DNA of 64,000 bases from Carnobacterium divergens DSM 20623 (GCF_000744255.1 NZ_JQLO01000001.1:1674001-1738000), one strand, 5' to 3'; positions 1 through 9,652 are shown, numbered from the stretch's first letter. Made by a program: numbers and translations. Notes: generated by a model not told the origin, from the sequence alone.

Positions 1-1
1 A

Positions 2-1687
2 TTATTTCTCTGTTACGTAGGCCCATTTATAAGAATAGTTCGCTCCAACAAGGTGACTGACGATTCCTTTCACATATGATTTTTCTAAAACAGCTCGGGA
101 ACGCTGGTAAATTGGCGCAATATTATAGTCATCTAACAGAATTTTTTCTGCTTCTTCCATATCACTCCATCTTTTGTCTACCTGAGCTAAATCAGTTGAT
201 CCAATTGCATCAACTAACGCATCATACTCCTTGTTAGAATAACTTGTTGTATTATAACTTTTACCTGTTTGGAAAATATCTAAATACGCCATTGGATCAC
301 TATAATCCGCACTCCAACCAGATAATTGAATGTCGTAGTCTTGTTTTGAATCTAGTTCTAACCGAACTTTAAATGGAACATTTTTTAAGCTAACTTTAAG
401 TCCAGTTAAGTTTGACTCCCATTGACCTTGCATAAATTCAGAAGATTTTTTAGCACTGTCTGTATCACCAGAAAGTAACTCTATTGTTAACGTCTCTACT
501 CCTAGTTCTTTTAAGCCTTTTTTCCAAGCCGCTTGTGCTTCTTTTTTATTAAACGTTTGAAGATCACCACTGGATTTTCTAAAATCAATTTTCCCATCAG
601 GTGATTTTACTAAACCGGCTGGTATTAATCCATTCGCTACAATAGAATCATTTTGTAAAACGGTATCCACATAGGCTTTTTTATCGTAAGACAAAGCCAA
701 TGCTTTTCGAATATTTTGATTAGCTAATGGTGTTTTATTTCCAGCTTTTTCTTGATTGAATTGAAAATAAAAAACAGAAGATTCTGGAATAGATTTTAGA
801 TTAAGATCTTCCTGATAGTTAGCTAAATAGTCTCCATCAATCGTAGTGATATCTGTAGCATCACTATCAAATAAATTAATCCGAGCTGAATTTTCTTTGA
901 CAACATCGACATTAATTGTATCTAATTTAACAGTCTCCTTATCCCAATACATTTGATTTTTTTGATAGACCCACGTTAAACCCGTTCCGTCCCATTTTGT
1001 CAAAGTAAAAGGACCATTATAAATCATAGATTCACTTGTTGTTGAATACCGATTTCCTTTTTCAGCAACGTATTTTTGATTTTGTGGAAAAAAAGTTGGT
1101 GTTGTTAATAATCCTTTAAAATAAGGAACATTCGCAACTAACTGGATTTCTAACGTTTGATCATCTAACGCTTTAACACCGAGTTCATCAATCGATTTTT
1201 CGCCTTTTTGAATTTCGATTGCATTTGCTAAAACGCCCTCAAATAAGTAAGCAAATGCCGCTCCTGAAGCTGGATCAACTGTTTTTTTCCAAGCATAAAC
1301 AAAATCATTAGCCGTAACTAGATCGCCATTAGACCATTTTGCCTCTTTTTTTAGTTTGAATGTATAGGTTAACCCGTCCTTGCTAATTGTTGGCTCTGCT
1401 GAAGCCATCCCTAATTCGACTTCTCCATCTTTAGTTGCTCGATAAAGCCCTTCAAAAACATTATTCATTACAACAGAACTCACTCCATCAACATTTAAGG
1501 CGGTATCCATCGAAGGAATTTCTGCTGTTTCAATAATGGTTAACTCCTGTTTTTTTGCTAGTGTTTCCTTTTTCACTTGTTTTGTTGACTGATTGCTGAC
1601 CTCTTCTTTTTGATTCCCACCACAAGCTACTAAAATCGTCATTACTAACACTGTACTTGACACCATTCCCAGTTTTTTAACGTTCAT
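2..1687 (-). CDS. oppA: Oligopeptide ABC transporter substrate-binding lipoprotein (OppA family)
   Basis: This is a family 5 extracellular solute-binding protein that captures peptides outside the membrane for an Opp-type ABC importer. The first 22 residues form a lipoprotein signal ending in a lipobox (LVAC, Cys22) followed by GGN, so the mature protein should be lipid-anchored. At 561 residues it has the usual OppA length, and the family pattern of an N-terminal half starting near IPSMDTALN and a C-terminal half with SGWSADYSDPMAYLD is present. The gene is complete, with its stop codon at the very edge of the window. No opp permease or ATPase gene is visible upstream; any downstream partners lie outside. 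The start is supported by an AGAGGTG ribosome site 5 bases upstream. Peptide specificity cannot be read from the sequence. Confidence 0.9.
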   Translation of the reverse strand: MNVKKLGMVSSTVLVMTILVACGGNQKEEVSNQSTKQVKKETLAKKQELTIIETAEIPSMDTALNVDGVSSVVMNNVFEGLYRATKDGEVELGMASAEPTISKDGLTYTFKLKKEAKWSNGDLVTANDFVYAWKKTVDPASGAAFAYLFEGVLANAIEIQKGEKSIDELGVKALDDQTLEIQLVANVPYFKGLLTTPTFFPQNQKYVAEKGNRYSTTSESMIYNGPFTLTKWDGTGLTWVYQKNQMYWDKETVKLDTINVDVVKENSARINLFDSDATDITTIDGDYLANYQEDLNLKSIPESSVFYFQFNQEKAGNKTPLANQNIRKALALSYDKKAYVDTVLQNDSIVANGLIPAGLVKSPDGKIDFRKSSGDLQTFNKKEAQAAWKKGLKELGVETLTIELLSGDTDSAKKSSEFMQGQWESNLTGLKVSLKNVPFKVRLELDSKQDYDIQLSGWSADYSDPMAYLDIFQTGKSYNTTSYSNKEYDALVDAIGSTDLAQVDKRWSDMEEAEKILLDDYNIAPIYQRSRAVLEKSYVKGIVSHLVGANYSYKWAYVTEK

Positions 1688-1771
1688 CCAAGCACCTCTT
1701 TTTAATCTTATTTTAATCTAATTCTAATTTTAACAAAACCATTATTTAATTACAAACATTTTTTTATTATT

Positions 1772-1822
1772 AAAAAAAAGAAACTGACACGTTATCAAAT
1801 TAATGAATGCCAGTTTCTTTTA
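1772..1822 (-). terminator. Rho-independent terminator after the SDR gene
   Basis: AAAGAAACTG and CAGTTTCTTT form a stem. On the minus strand it is followed by a run of eight T. It lies just downstream of the SDR stop codon and separates that gene from oppA. Confidence 0.8.
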
Positions 1823-1829
1823 ATTTACT

Positions 1830-2432
1830 TTAATAAACTTCGTAACTTTCACCAGTTTGCAAACCTCGTACACTTTTAACAAATGCATTGGCTACCTTTT
1901 CAGCACTCACTGGATTGAATCCTACAAAGAAGTCTTGGTATTTATCCCAGGATTCTTTCAATACATTTGGACTAACCGTGTTGATGCGAATTCCTCTTGG
2001 CAATTCAAGCGCTGCTGATTTGGCAAAGGCTCTGACACCCCCATTGGCTAATGCAGCGGATGCCCCTTGATAAATAGGATCATCCATCATAATTCCAGTA
2101 ACTAATGTAAAACTGCCTTTATCCTTAACAAAATCAGTTCCTAATAAAACAATATTTACTTGTCCTAACAGTTTATTTGTCACACTTACTAAATTGTCTT
2201 CAACTGTCATTTCTTTTAAGGGTCCAAAATGAGCAGCTCCTGCAGTCACAATCACAGCATCTATCTTGCCAGTTTTTTCAAACAACGACTGAATACTGTC
2301 TACTGAACTGATATCTACTGGGTATTCTTTCGAATGACGGCTAGCAATTAACACTTCGTAATGTTTTTCTAATTTCTTAGCTACTGCGGTACCGATGGTT
2401 CCTGTTCCACCAATAATCAAAGCTTTTTTCAT
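1830..2432 (-). CDS. Short-chain dehydrogenase/reductase-like protein lacking the canonical YxxxK pair
   Basis: The protein has a Rossmann fold with an N-terminal nucleotide-binding GGTGTIG motif (residues 8-14), which in this superfamily binds NAD(P)H. It is 200 residues long from the start chosen here, MKKALIIGG, which has an AGAGGCG ribosome site 7 bases upstream; a longer upstream reading has no such site. The usual catalytic Tyr-x-x-x-Lys is not visible. The equivalent region reads GASAALANGGVRAFAKSAALEL, in which the lysine of the usual YSASK pattern is absent. This resembles a short SDR subgroup with an altered active site, so oxidoreductase activity is uncertain. The gene is monocistronic, with terminators on both sides. 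The substrate is unknown. Confidence 0.75.
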   Translation of the reverse strand: MKKALIIGGTGTIGTAVAKKLEKHYEVLIASRHSKEYPVDISSVDSIQSLFEKTGKIDAVIVTAGAAHFGPLKEMTVEDNLVSVTNKLLGQVNIVLLGTDFVKDKGSFTLVTGIMMDDPIYQGASAALANGGVRAFAKSAALELPRGIRINTVSPNVLKESWDKYQDFFVGFNPVSAEKVANAFVKSVRGLQTGESYEVY

Positions 2433-2516
2433 CTGACAACGCCTCTTTTCTTTCAATAAAATTCTTCATTACTCAGTGTACGCCACTTTATTTTTTTGAA
2501 CAACTTTTTTTACTCG

Positions 2517-2556
2517 TAAAAAAATAGGACTTAGACGGGAAAATCTAAGTCCTATC
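2517..2556 (-). terminator. Rho-independent terminator of the serine operon
   Basis: A perfect 12-bp stem (ATAGGACTTAGA with its complement, 2524-2535/2544-2555) is followed on the minus strand by a run of T. It lies directly after the stop codon of the DUF1015 gene and ends the serC-serA-DUF1015 transcript. Confidence 0.9.
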
Positions 2557-2559
2557 TTT

Positions 2560-3804
2560 TTAATGACTAGCTAAATCATGGATGAATAATCCACTTAACA
2601 ATTTGGGTTCAAACCAAGTTGATTTAGGTGGCATAATTTTCCCACTATCCGCAACTTGAAGCAATTGCTCCATCGTCGTTGGAAACATAGCAAAGGCAAC
2701 TGTAAAAGTACCGGCGTCAACTAAGCGTTCTAACTCCTCTAAGCCTCGGATTCCACCAACAAAATCAATCCGCTTATCTGTTCGGATATCTTCAATTCCA
2801 AATAACGGCGTCAACACTTCGTTTTGTAAAATCGACACATCAAGACGAGCCACCTCATCCGTTGGAATTGCTTCAGGCTTCACAGTGAGTTGATACCAAA
2901 CCCCTGCCAAATACATGCCTATTGTTTTTTCTTTAGCTGGTTTAAAAACTTCCGTACCAACTCGACTCACGATAAATGATTTTTTCAATTCCTCTATAAA
3001 ATCAGTTTTTATTGGAACATTTATCACTCGATTATAATCTAGAATTGCTAATTGCTCCTTCGGAAATAAAACAGATAAAAAAGAATTAAATTCTGCATCG
3101 TCTTTTGCATTTGGAAATGCTTCACGACGTTTGATTCCTACTTTCACTGCAGATTCCGTACGGTGATGACCATCAGCAATATACAAAGCATCGATGTCAG
3201 TAGCAAATAGTGTTGTCAAACGAGTAATCATGGCTTCTTCGTTGATAACCCAGATCTCATGAGTTACCTGATGAAAGCTTTCAAATTTATAGATGGGAGT
3301 ATGTTTTTGCTGCCAGTCGGCAATCAAATCATTTACCGTTTCATTTTCACGATACGTTAAAAAAATAGGACTGGTATTGGCATCACACGCATCAACATGG
3401 CGAATGCGATCTAATTCCTTTTCTTCTCTAGTAAATTCATGTTTTTTTATTTTTCCAGCTATATAGTCATCGATAGACGTACACACCACTAATCCAGTTT
3501 GACTACGCCCGTTCATGGTTAGACGGTACAAGTAATAGTGTTCCTGCGAGTCTTGTGTCAGCCACTGCTTTAAAATAAATTCTTTTAAATTTGCTGCTGC
3601 TTTTTGATAGACGACTTCGGCATAGGGAGAGCTTTCTTTTGCCAAATCTACTTCGGCTTTATCTATGTGTAAATAAGAATAAGGATTTTCGCTGGCCAGT
3701 ACTCTTGCCTCTTCCGTGTTTAACACATCATAAGGCAACGAAGCAATTTGTTTGGCGTAATCAGGATTCGGACGAATCCCTTTAAACGGTTTAATTTTAA
3801 CCAT
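2560..3804 (-). CDS. DUF1015 family protein, third gene of the serine biosynthesis operon
   Basis: A 414-residue soluble protein matching the DUF1015 family by its N-terminal FKGIRPNPDYA region, the HEFTREEKELDR segment, the central YIADGHHRTESA motif and the C-terminal GIEDIRTDKRIDFVGG. No signal peptide or membrane segment is present. It starts 15 bases after serA, behind a GGAGG site, and ends at a strong terminator, so it is the last gene of a serC-serA operon. The DGHHR motif recalls ParB-like domains, a fold shared with some serine kinases; that comparison is from memory and is only a hint. No serB (phosphoserine phosphatase) is visible in this window, so a role in the last step of serine synthesis, or in regulating it, is a possible inference. 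The biochemical function is not established here. Confidence 0.8.
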   Translation of the reverse strand: MVKIKPFKGIRPNPDYAKQIASLPYDVLNTEEARVLASENPYSYLHIDKAEVDLAKESSPYAEVVYQKAAANLKEFILKQWLTQDSQEHYYLYRLTMNGRSQTGLVVCTSIDDYIAGKIKKHEFTREEKELDRIRHVDACDANTSPIFLTYRENETVNDLIADWQQKHTPIYKFESFHQVTHEIWVINEEAMITRLTTLFATDIDALYIADGHHRTESAVKVGIKRREAFPNAKDDAEFNSFLSVLFPKEQLAILDYNRVINVPIKTDFIEELKKSFIVSRVGTEVFKPAKEKTIGMYLAGVWYQLTVKPEAIPTDEVARLDVSILQNEVLTPLFGIEDIRTDKRIDFVGGIRGLEELERLVDAGTFTVAFAMFPTTMEQLLQVADSGKIMPPKSTWFEPKLLSGLFIHDLASH

Positions 3805-3819
3805 AATTTCCTCCTAATT

Positions 3820-5004
3820 TCAAAAAGTGGGTTGCTGATTTTCTAATACTCTAATTTTAATAATATTTTCAACGGTTTTCAGTTTAGCTACAATTTTTTC
3901 TAATTGATCCGCTGATGTACCTTCTAAATCAATCAAAGTGTATGCATGTTCTCCCTTGCTTCGATTAATCATATTTACAATATTAATTCCATGATTAGCC
4001 AGTTCAATCGTCATCGTTCCTACCATACTCGGTACATTTAAATGAATCAAGGCTAACCGAATCGGTGCTTGAAAATCCATCTCAACCGTTGGGAAATTGA
4101 CTGAACGTTTAATATTTCCAGTTTCTAAGAAGTACTTCAACGTTCTAGCAGCCATTTTTGCACAATTCACTTCAGCTTCAATGGTAGATGCTCCCAAATG
4201 AGGCAAGACTAGAACCTTCTCATTGCCGATAAACTGCTCGTCAGCAAAATCTGTAATATATTGCTTCAAATGACCATCAACTAATGCCGTCGCTACTGCT
4301 TTATTGTCTACTAATTCACCCCGAGAAAAATTCAATAAAACAGCCTCTTTTTTCATTAAAGCTAACTTCTCATGATTAATCAACTGTTTTGTTTGAGGCA
4401 ACAAAGGAACATGAATGGTAATATAATCACAGGTTCTTAATACTTCCTCAATTGTTAGAGCACGCTTCACTCGACTTGAAATTGTCCATGCTGTATCCAC
4501 TGAAACATAAGGATCATATCCTACCACATTCATTCCAATTCGGTAAGCATCATTGGCAACCATTGCTCCAATCGCACCTAAACCGATGACACCTAATTTT
4601 TTATCTTGCAATTCAGTTCCAGCAAATCGTTTTTTCTCGCCTTCAACAATTTCCTCAATATTGCTGCCCGTTACGGTTTTCACCCAATTGGCCCCTTCTA
4701 AAATCGGTCTAGCAGCTAATAATAAATTAGCTAAAACCAGTTCTTTCACGGCATTGGCATTCGCTCCTGGCGTATTAAAGACAACTATTCCTTTTTCAGT
4801 ACATGCCTCAACGGGAACATTATTGACTCCCGCTCCTGCTCTACCTATTGCAAGAACGCTATTTGGCAACTCTTCTTCCGTAATTTTATGACTACGAATT
4901 AATAAGGCATCTGGTGTTTCACTTTGATTTAATTGGTAATGCTCCTCATTAAATTTTTTTAAACCGGCTTTAGCAATCGCATTATAAGTTTTAATTTGAA
5001 ACAT
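3820..5004 (-). CDS. serA: D-3-phosphoglycerate dehydrogenase, short form with ACT domain
   Basis: Catalyses the first committed step of serine synthesis, NAD-dependent oxidation of 3-phosphoglycerate. The protein is 394 residues from MFQIKTYN. It has a D-2-hydroxyacid dehydrogenase substrate domain, a Rossmann domain with GVIGLGAIG, a FSRGELVD segment and a catalytic His in [10 protein letters not shown]-terminal ACT domain (about residues 320-394, [19 protein letters not shown]) is the usual site of serine feedback. The start was set at 5004 because GAGGAGG lies 9 bases upstream; that ribosome site and the ATG are inside the end of serC. The two genes overlap by 14 bases, which suggests translational coupling. 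Followed by the DUF1015 gene. Confidence 0.95.
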   Translation of the reverse strand: MFQIKTYNAIAKAGLKKFNEEHYQLNQSETPDALLIRSHKITEEELPNSVLAIGRAGAGVNNVPVEACTEKGIVVFNTPGANANAVKELVLANLLLAARPILEGANWVKTVTGSNIEEIVEGEKKRFAGTELQDKKLGVIGLGAIGAMVANDAYRIGMNVVGYDPYVSVDTAWTISSRVKRALTIEEVLRTCDYITIHVPLLPQTKQLINHEKLALMKKEAVLLNFSRGELVDNKAVATALVDGHLKQYITDFADEQFIGNEKVLVLPHLGASTIEAEVNCAKMAARTLKYFLETGNIKRSVNFPTVEMDFQAPIRLALIHLNVPSMVGTMTIELANHGINIVNMINRSKGEHAYTLIDLEGTSADQLEKIVAKLKTVENIIKIRVLENQQPTF

Positions 5005-6091
5005 GTAGCGGCGCCTCCTCTGTTTTTTTAGTAAATGTATCCATAAATTCAATTAACGCCGTGACACCCTCAATTGGGAAGGCATTGTATAAACTTGCTC
5101 TCATTCCACCGACTGAGCGATGACCTTTTAAGTTCACAAAACCTGCTTTTTCTGCTTCTTCAACAAATTGTTTATCGATGGCAGCATCTCCTGTTACAAA
5201 GGGAATATTTGTCAACGACCGAGACCCACGCTCAACTGGTGATGAAAACAAAGACGATTGGTCTAAGTAATCATAAAGAAGCTGCGCTTTTTTTCGGTTG
5301 ATAGCTTCAATTGATTTTACTCCACCCAGTTCTTTTAGCCATTCGAACACTAATTTTGCCACATAGATCGCAAAAGTTGGAGGTGTATTGTACATTGAAT
5401 TATTTTTTTCTTGAACAGAATAATCTAACATCGCCGGCAGATTGTCAACTAAACGAATCAAATCCTTTCGAATAATTACTACTGTTAAACCAGCAGGTCC
5501 AATATTTTTTTGAGCTCCTGCATAAATAAGGCCAAAATCAGATACATCATATTCACTTGAAAGAATATTGGATGACATATCTGCAATAACAGGAATTTCT
5601 ATCCCTGTTGGAACTTCAAAATAAGTCGTTCCTTCTATTGTATTGTTTGTTGTAATGTGTAAATAATCATAATCAGCTGTTACTGCTGGAATAGTTGGAA
5701 CTTTTTTAAATTGATCTTGCTGTGAGCTTGCAATCACATCTACTGTTAAATCAGGTATTTTAAGTGCTTCTTCGATTGCTTTTTCAGACCAAGAACCACT
5801 ATTTACATACGCTACTTTTTTATTTTGCGCAAGATTCATCGGTATCATTGAAAACTGCAAGCTCGCTCCACCTTGTAAAAAGAGCACACTGTAATGATCT
5901 GGTATTGACATTAATTCACGTAAAAGACATTCAGCATCATCAATAATTGCTTGAAAAAGGGAGGATCTATGACTCAATTCCATCACGGACATGCCACTGT
6001 CAGCATAATCCAACATTTCGTCTTGAACTTTTTTTAACACAGAACTTGGTAAAACAGCCGGTCCTGCAGAAAAATTGTACACTTTCTTCAT
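4991..6091 (-). CDS. serC: Phosphoserine aminotransferase
   Basis: A class V PLP-dependent aminotransferase that converts 3-phosphohydroxypyruvate and glutamate to phosphoserine. It is 366 residues, the family length. Visible features are the N-terminal [11 protein letters not shown], the [10 protein letters not shown] loop, the Asp of [10 protein letters not shown], and the PLP lysine in [12 protein letters not shown] near residue 195. The C-terminal [11 protein letters not shown] segment is also typical. It is the first gene of the serine operon and overlaps serA by 14 bases. The start at 6091 follows a purine-rich AAAGGGGAAG site. An extended -10 promoter lies about 65 bases upstream. Confidence 0.96.
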   Translation of the reverse strand: MKKVYNFSAGPAVLPSSVLKKVQDEMLDYADSGMSVMELSHRSSLFQAIIDDAECLLRELMSIPDHYSVLFLQGGASLQFSMIPMNLAQNKKVAYVNSGSWSEKAIEEALKIPDLTVDVIASSQQDQFKKVPTIPAVTADYDYLHITTNNTIEGTTYFEVPTGIEIPVIADMSSNILSSEYDVSDFGLIYAGAQKNIGPAGLTVVIIRKDLIRLVDNLPAMLDYSVQEKNNSMYNTPPTFAIYVAKLVFEWLKELGGVKSIEAINRKKAQLLYDYLDQSSLFSSPVERGSRSLTNIPFVTGDAAIDKQFVEEAEKAGFVNLKGHRSVGGMRASLYNAFPIEGVTALIEFMDTFTKKTEEAPLHVSN

Positions 6092-6156
6092 CTTATCTTC
6101 CCCTTTATCCCTTTTTACATCCTCATTATTTTCTAACCAAAAAGAATGTATTTCTC

Positions 6157-6162
6157 ATTATA
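6157..6162 (-). promoter_or_regulatory. Extended -10 promoter of the serC operon
   Basis: The minus strand reads TGATATAAT, a perfect extended -10. A TTGTTT lies 19 bases upstream as a weak -35. Transcription would start near 6150, giving a leader of about 60 bases. No T-box or riboswitch structure was seen in the leader. Confidence 0.6.
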
Positions 6163-6300
6163 TCAGAAAAATACGAATAAAAAACAATAAAACGATAATT
6201 AATTACATACTTTAACAATTTAAACGGTTTTTTTAAATAAAAAAAGTAGCTATAACACGAAATACACGAATGATAAAACTATACCTTTTCTCATTTAATC

Positions 6301-6345
6301 AAAAAAACTGCTAAATCAAAAGAATGTTTCCTTTGATTTAGCAGT
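6301..6345 (-). terminator. Rho-independent terminator of the LevR-type regulator gene
   Basis: A perfect 14-bp stem (ACTGCTAAATCAAA with its complement, 6307-6320/6332-6345) is followed on the minus strand by a run of seven T. Confidence 0.9.
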
Positions 6346-6349
6346 CTGC

Positions 6350-9187
6350 TTATTTTTGTTTTTCAGTTTCAAATATTTGTAAAATATAATAATTTTCGGC
6401 TTCTGGAATGTCAATATTCAACTTGGTTTTAATCGATTGATTGGCTTTTATGACAGCATCATAATAATCAGAAGCTTGATTGTCCATCTCGTCAACCACC
6501 GCCATTGTATCATTTAAAAGCGTTCGCTCAATTGCACCCGCAATGTGCATGACCAATCCAATAATAAAGCTATTACTAAAAGTCTGATTTTTTTCCTCTG
6601 CTACAATTTGGCAATAATCCCATAGCACATCAATCACTTTATGTGGATTAATAAAAGTGAAGTAGCCTTTCATATAATCTTCGCAAAGCTCTTTCGTTAA
6701 TATTGGTACCACCTGTGTTGATTCTAAAGCTAGATTGGCTCCCACCAAATCACGAATTCGATCTGCACCTCCCCCTTGAATCAATTCATCCAATGGAATA
6801 AACGGAACATCCAGTGTTGGTTTCACCACTCCAGTAGTAGCAATAATTTGATATTCTTGGGCTAAGTTTTGAATTGTCTGATCGACATCAATTAGCGATA
6901 GCGGAATCACTGTAATCGAATCATCCATCAAACTCTCTAGCGCCGCTTCGATAATTTCTTTAATTTGCTTAGCCGTTCCCTCGCCTGTTGAACAAATCGT
7001 AATAATAGCTTTAGGCTTGTTAAATTCCAATAAGTCTTTTTCTGGAAGCTCTTCTGGATCAAAATCTAAAAACGTACTATATCCTCTAAATTGTTTCAAT
7101 GAGTCAAAAATACTGATCAAATCGTTATCAATTAACGATGTTTTTCTAGCCGCCTCTAGTACCACAGGAGTAGTCACCATATCAATCGTCCGCACTTGTA
7201 TACCCGTTTCTTCTGTAATCCTTGGGCCAAATGTGCTAAGTGAGCCCATATCGACTAATAACATCACGCCATTTCCTTCATCAACGGCTATTACTTGATC
7301 CTTAACTAAATCAAAAGCTGTATGAGGATTCATTTCAAGTGGCATATCTACCGAATGGATATTATTTGCACTTAATAATTTTGAGACGACCTGTACCATA
7401 CTTGAAGCTGTGCTTTTTCCATGGGCAGCAACGACAATTCCAACTCGACCAGCTGTATTCTCTTGTTTTAAAGATGCCAATAACATTGTCAAATACCAAC
7501 ACTCTACCTCGGGTACATCCATTTGATATTTTTGATAAATGTGTTCTTTAATCATCAATGCCACTTGATATTCATCTTGATACTCGACAATTAGCTCTTC
7601 CAAATTATCGTTTTTGCTAATAGGTAGATCCCCTTCTTTTGCACGTTTAATAAACGAACTTAAGTGAAGACTCATAGCATAAAGAAAATTATCTTGAAAT
7701 TGGTAATTTAATTTTTTTTCGGCTAATTTTCGAATTTCTTTTGTTAAGGTAATCACCTCGTCATCCACAATATCCGTCAAATTGCTTTCTTTATTATAAG
7801 ACATTTGATTTTGTTTATAGAATGATTTTAAATGTAAATTGATATCTGTCGTAATAAAATTATTAATATGCTCTTTGTCTAAGCCTTCAGCCTTCAACAG
7901 GGCAGCTTTATCTCCAATAATTTCATAGAGGTTATAAGGCAATTCATAAGCATCTTCATGATTCACAAAGATCGAATCCTTTGGCAAAATTTTAATACGT
8001 GGTTCAAGGTATTTTGAAATTTCATTTAATTCGGTACGATTTTTGGCTAAATGAACTAAGCCTTCTTTTATACTAGCTGTCAAAGCTTCCATAGTAATAT
8101 GAATCTCATTACTATTATCCATGCTATTTAAAAAACCTTTCGCGCAAGCCAGTTGAATATTTGATTTTAATTGCCCAATATTTCCATAAGTGACACTACC
8201 TAAAAGGGATTTTACTGCGTCTTCATCAATAATTATTTCTTTATTAATCCGTTTTGCTTCAATTGAAAGCAAGAGCTTTAATAACTGAATTTTTTCTTTG
8301 GCTGGACGTTCACTAAAAGCAGGCAATTGAATCGTAATTGGAATTCGTCTAACAAAGGTGGATAACAATGCTGATTCAGGATTTTCTGTGGTTGCGCAAA
8401 CAATTCGCACATTTGAAGATACTTTTTCACCAGTATCTCCCATTTTTTGAAAAGTGCCATTATCCATAAAATAAAACAGCATTTCTTGACCTTCTGGTGG
8501 TAAGCGATGGATTTCATCAAGAAAGAGCATGTTGTTATTTGCTTTCATCAATAGACCGTCTTTAGCTTCACTTGCACCTGTAAATGCACCTTTGACATGA
8601 CCAAATAAATGCGACATTAGCAATTGTGGATTTTGTGAATAGTCTGCACAGTTAAAGACAATCATAGCTTGATTTTCTTCAATAATTTCCTTATTTTGTG
8701 AGTATTGATACATAGCATTAGCAAAGAAAGTTTTCCCAGACCCCGTTGGTCCGATGATTAGACTATTTAATCCTTTAGGAGGATAAAATAATGCCGCTTT
8801 TGCTTGCTCCACTTGATTTTTCAAACTGCCCTTAGAGCCAATCATATAGTCAAATAGATCTTTATCATTAGACGATTTTGGTATTGAAATTTGTTTTTCT
8901 TTGTTTTTAGAAAGTAAATTGGTTTCTTTATAGGATACTACTTTCTTAGTTAAGGGCTTCCATTGTTGTGTTCCTTTATCAACATAGCGAACCGGGCGCC
9001 CCTCTAGCTTTATGATGTGTCCTTCACGAACAAGTAAATTAAGCTCTTTACTAACATTCGTCCGAACAATTTCTAACGCTTCTGATATCTCACTAGTTGT
9101 TAAGCCGCCCCCAAATTCAAGCTCTTCTTGACTGAGGTCTTCAGTGTTATCTTTTACATACTGATAAATACGATCCTTACGTTTCAT
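6350..9187 (-). CDS. levR: Sigma-54-dependent PTS-regulated activator (LevR/ManR family)
   Basis: A 945-residue activator of sigma-54 promoters, usually those of mannose-class PTS operons. It has an N-terminal winged HTH (about 1-70). The AAA+ domain (about 115-350) carries Walker A GPTGSGKT, a GAFTGA loop for contacting sigma-54, and Walker B LFLDEIHRLP. PRD domains follow, then an EIIA-Man-like domain (IVVAAHGKSTASSM), an EIIB-like stretch (ITICSTGEGTA) and a C-terminal PRD. PRD and EIIA histidines are phosphorylated by the PTS in this family. The start at 9187 was chosen because it places GGTG or AGGGG just upstream; a TTG eight codons earlier is possible. No PTS operon is adjacent, so the target lies elsewhere. 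rpoN lies 11 kb away in this window. It is monocistronic. The exact paralogue (LevR, ManR or MptR) is not certain. Confidence 0.88.
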   Translation of the reverse strand: MKRKDRIYQYVKDNTEDLSQEELEFGGGLTTSEISEALEIVRTNVSKELNLLVREGHIIKLEGRPVRYVDKGTQQWKPLTKKVVSYKETNLLSKNKEKQISIPKSSNDKDLFDYMIGSKGSLKNQVEQAKAALFYPPKGLNSLIIGPTGSGKTFFANAMYQYSQNKEIIEENQAMIVFNCADYSQNPQLLMSHLFGHVKGAFTGASEAKDGLLMKANNNMLFLDEIHRLPPEGQEMLFYFMDNGTFQKMGDTGEKVSSNVRIVCATTENPESALLSTFVRRIPITIQLPAFSERPAKEKIQLLKLLLSIEAKRINKEIIIDEDAVKSLLGSVTYGNIGQLKSNIQLACAKGFLNSMDNSNEIHITMEALTASIKEGLVHLAKNRTELNEISKYLEPRIKILPKDSIFVNHEDAYELPYNLYEIIGDKAALLKAEGLDKEHINNFITTDINLHLKSFYKQNQMSYNKESNLTDIVDDEVITLTKEIRKLAEKKLNYQFQDNFLYAMSLHLSSFIKRAKEGDLPISKNDNLEELIVEYQDEYQVALMIKEHIYQKYQMDVPEVECWYLTMLLASLKQENTAGRVGIVVAAHGKSTASSMVQVVSKLLSANNIHSVDMPLEMNPHTAFDLVKDQVIAVDEGNGVMLLVDMGSLSTFGPRITEETGIQVRTIDMVTTPVVLEAARKTSLIDNDLISIFDSLKQFRGYSTFLDFDPEELPEKDLLEFNKPKAIITICSTGEGTAKQIKEIIEAALESLMDDSITVIPLSLIDVDQTIQNLAQEYQIIATTGVVKPTLDVPFIPLDELIQGGGADRIRDLVGANLALESTQVVPILTKELCEDYMKGYFTFINPHKVIDVLWDYCQIVAEEKNQTFSNSFIIGLVMHIAGAIERTLLNDTMAVVDEMDNQASDYYDAVIKANQSIKTKLNIDIPEAENYYILQIFETEKQK

Positions 9188-9282
9188 TTCATCACCAGCC
9201 CCTACATTCAATTGTTCTAGTTATTATTTTAGATGAATTTTAATAAATGAGCAAGCTTTTAATGTTATTTAAAAAATTGTAC

Positions 9283-9318
9283 AAAAAAAGAGCTTAGTAA
9301 TAAATTACTAAGCTCTTT
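9283..9318 (-). terminator. Rho-independent terminator of the csp gene
   Basis: A perfect 14-bp stem around a TAAA loop (9287-9300/9305-9318) followed on the minus strand by a T run. Confidence 0.92.
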
Positions 9319-9338
9319 GAACAATTAAGTTTTAAAGC

Positions 9339-9539
9339 TTACGCTTTTTCAACGTTAGCTGCTTGAGGTCCACGGTTACCTTCTTCAACTTCGAAAGAAA
9401 CTGCTTGTCCTTCTTCTAAAGTTTTGAATCCGTCTCCACCGATAGCTGAGAAATGTACGAATACATCGTCACCATTTTCGCGTTCGATAAAACCAAAACC
9501 TTTTTCTGCGTTAAACCATTTTACTGTACCTTGTTCCAT
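9339..9539 (-). CDS. csp: Cold-shock protein (CspA family)
   Basis: A 66-residue single cold-shock domain that binds single-stranded RNA and DNA as an RNA chaperone. The RNP1 motif KGFGFIE and the RNP2 motif DVFVHFSAI are both visible, and the length is exactly that of the family. The start at 9539 (MEQGTVKWF) has GAGGAGG 9 bases upstream; an upstream in-frame ATG would add residues not found in the family. The gene stands alone with its own promoter and terminator. The untranslated leader is about 105 bases, long as is usual for cold-shock genes, where it controls mRNA stability and translation at low temperature. Confidence 0.95.
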   Translation of the reverse strand: MEQGTVKWFNAEKGFGFIERENGDDVFVHFSAIGGDGFKTLEEGQAVSFEVEEGNRGPQAANVEKA

Positions 9540-9652
9540 AATAAAATTCCTCCTCATGCGCCGTATAGGCACTTAATTTATTCTTGCTTAACGGTATGAA
9601 TCGGAATGTTCTGAAACAATTCTTTTCTTTACCTAACAAAAACACTAAAGTA

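Noticed and set aside
2433-2456. Longer N-terminal start for the SDR gene
   Set aside because: AGAGGCG is placed correctly only for the internal MKKALIIGG start, and the upstream residues do not fit the family.
4553-4891. Open frames opposite serA, pgk, eno, cwlO and other genes
   Set aside because: They are antisense to strongly conserved genes, have no ribosome sites and reflect codon bias of the real strand.
6092-6300. Possible T-box or riboswitch before serC
   Set aside because: No T-box sequence, specifier-loop structure or antiterminator was found; only a simple promoter and short leader are visible.
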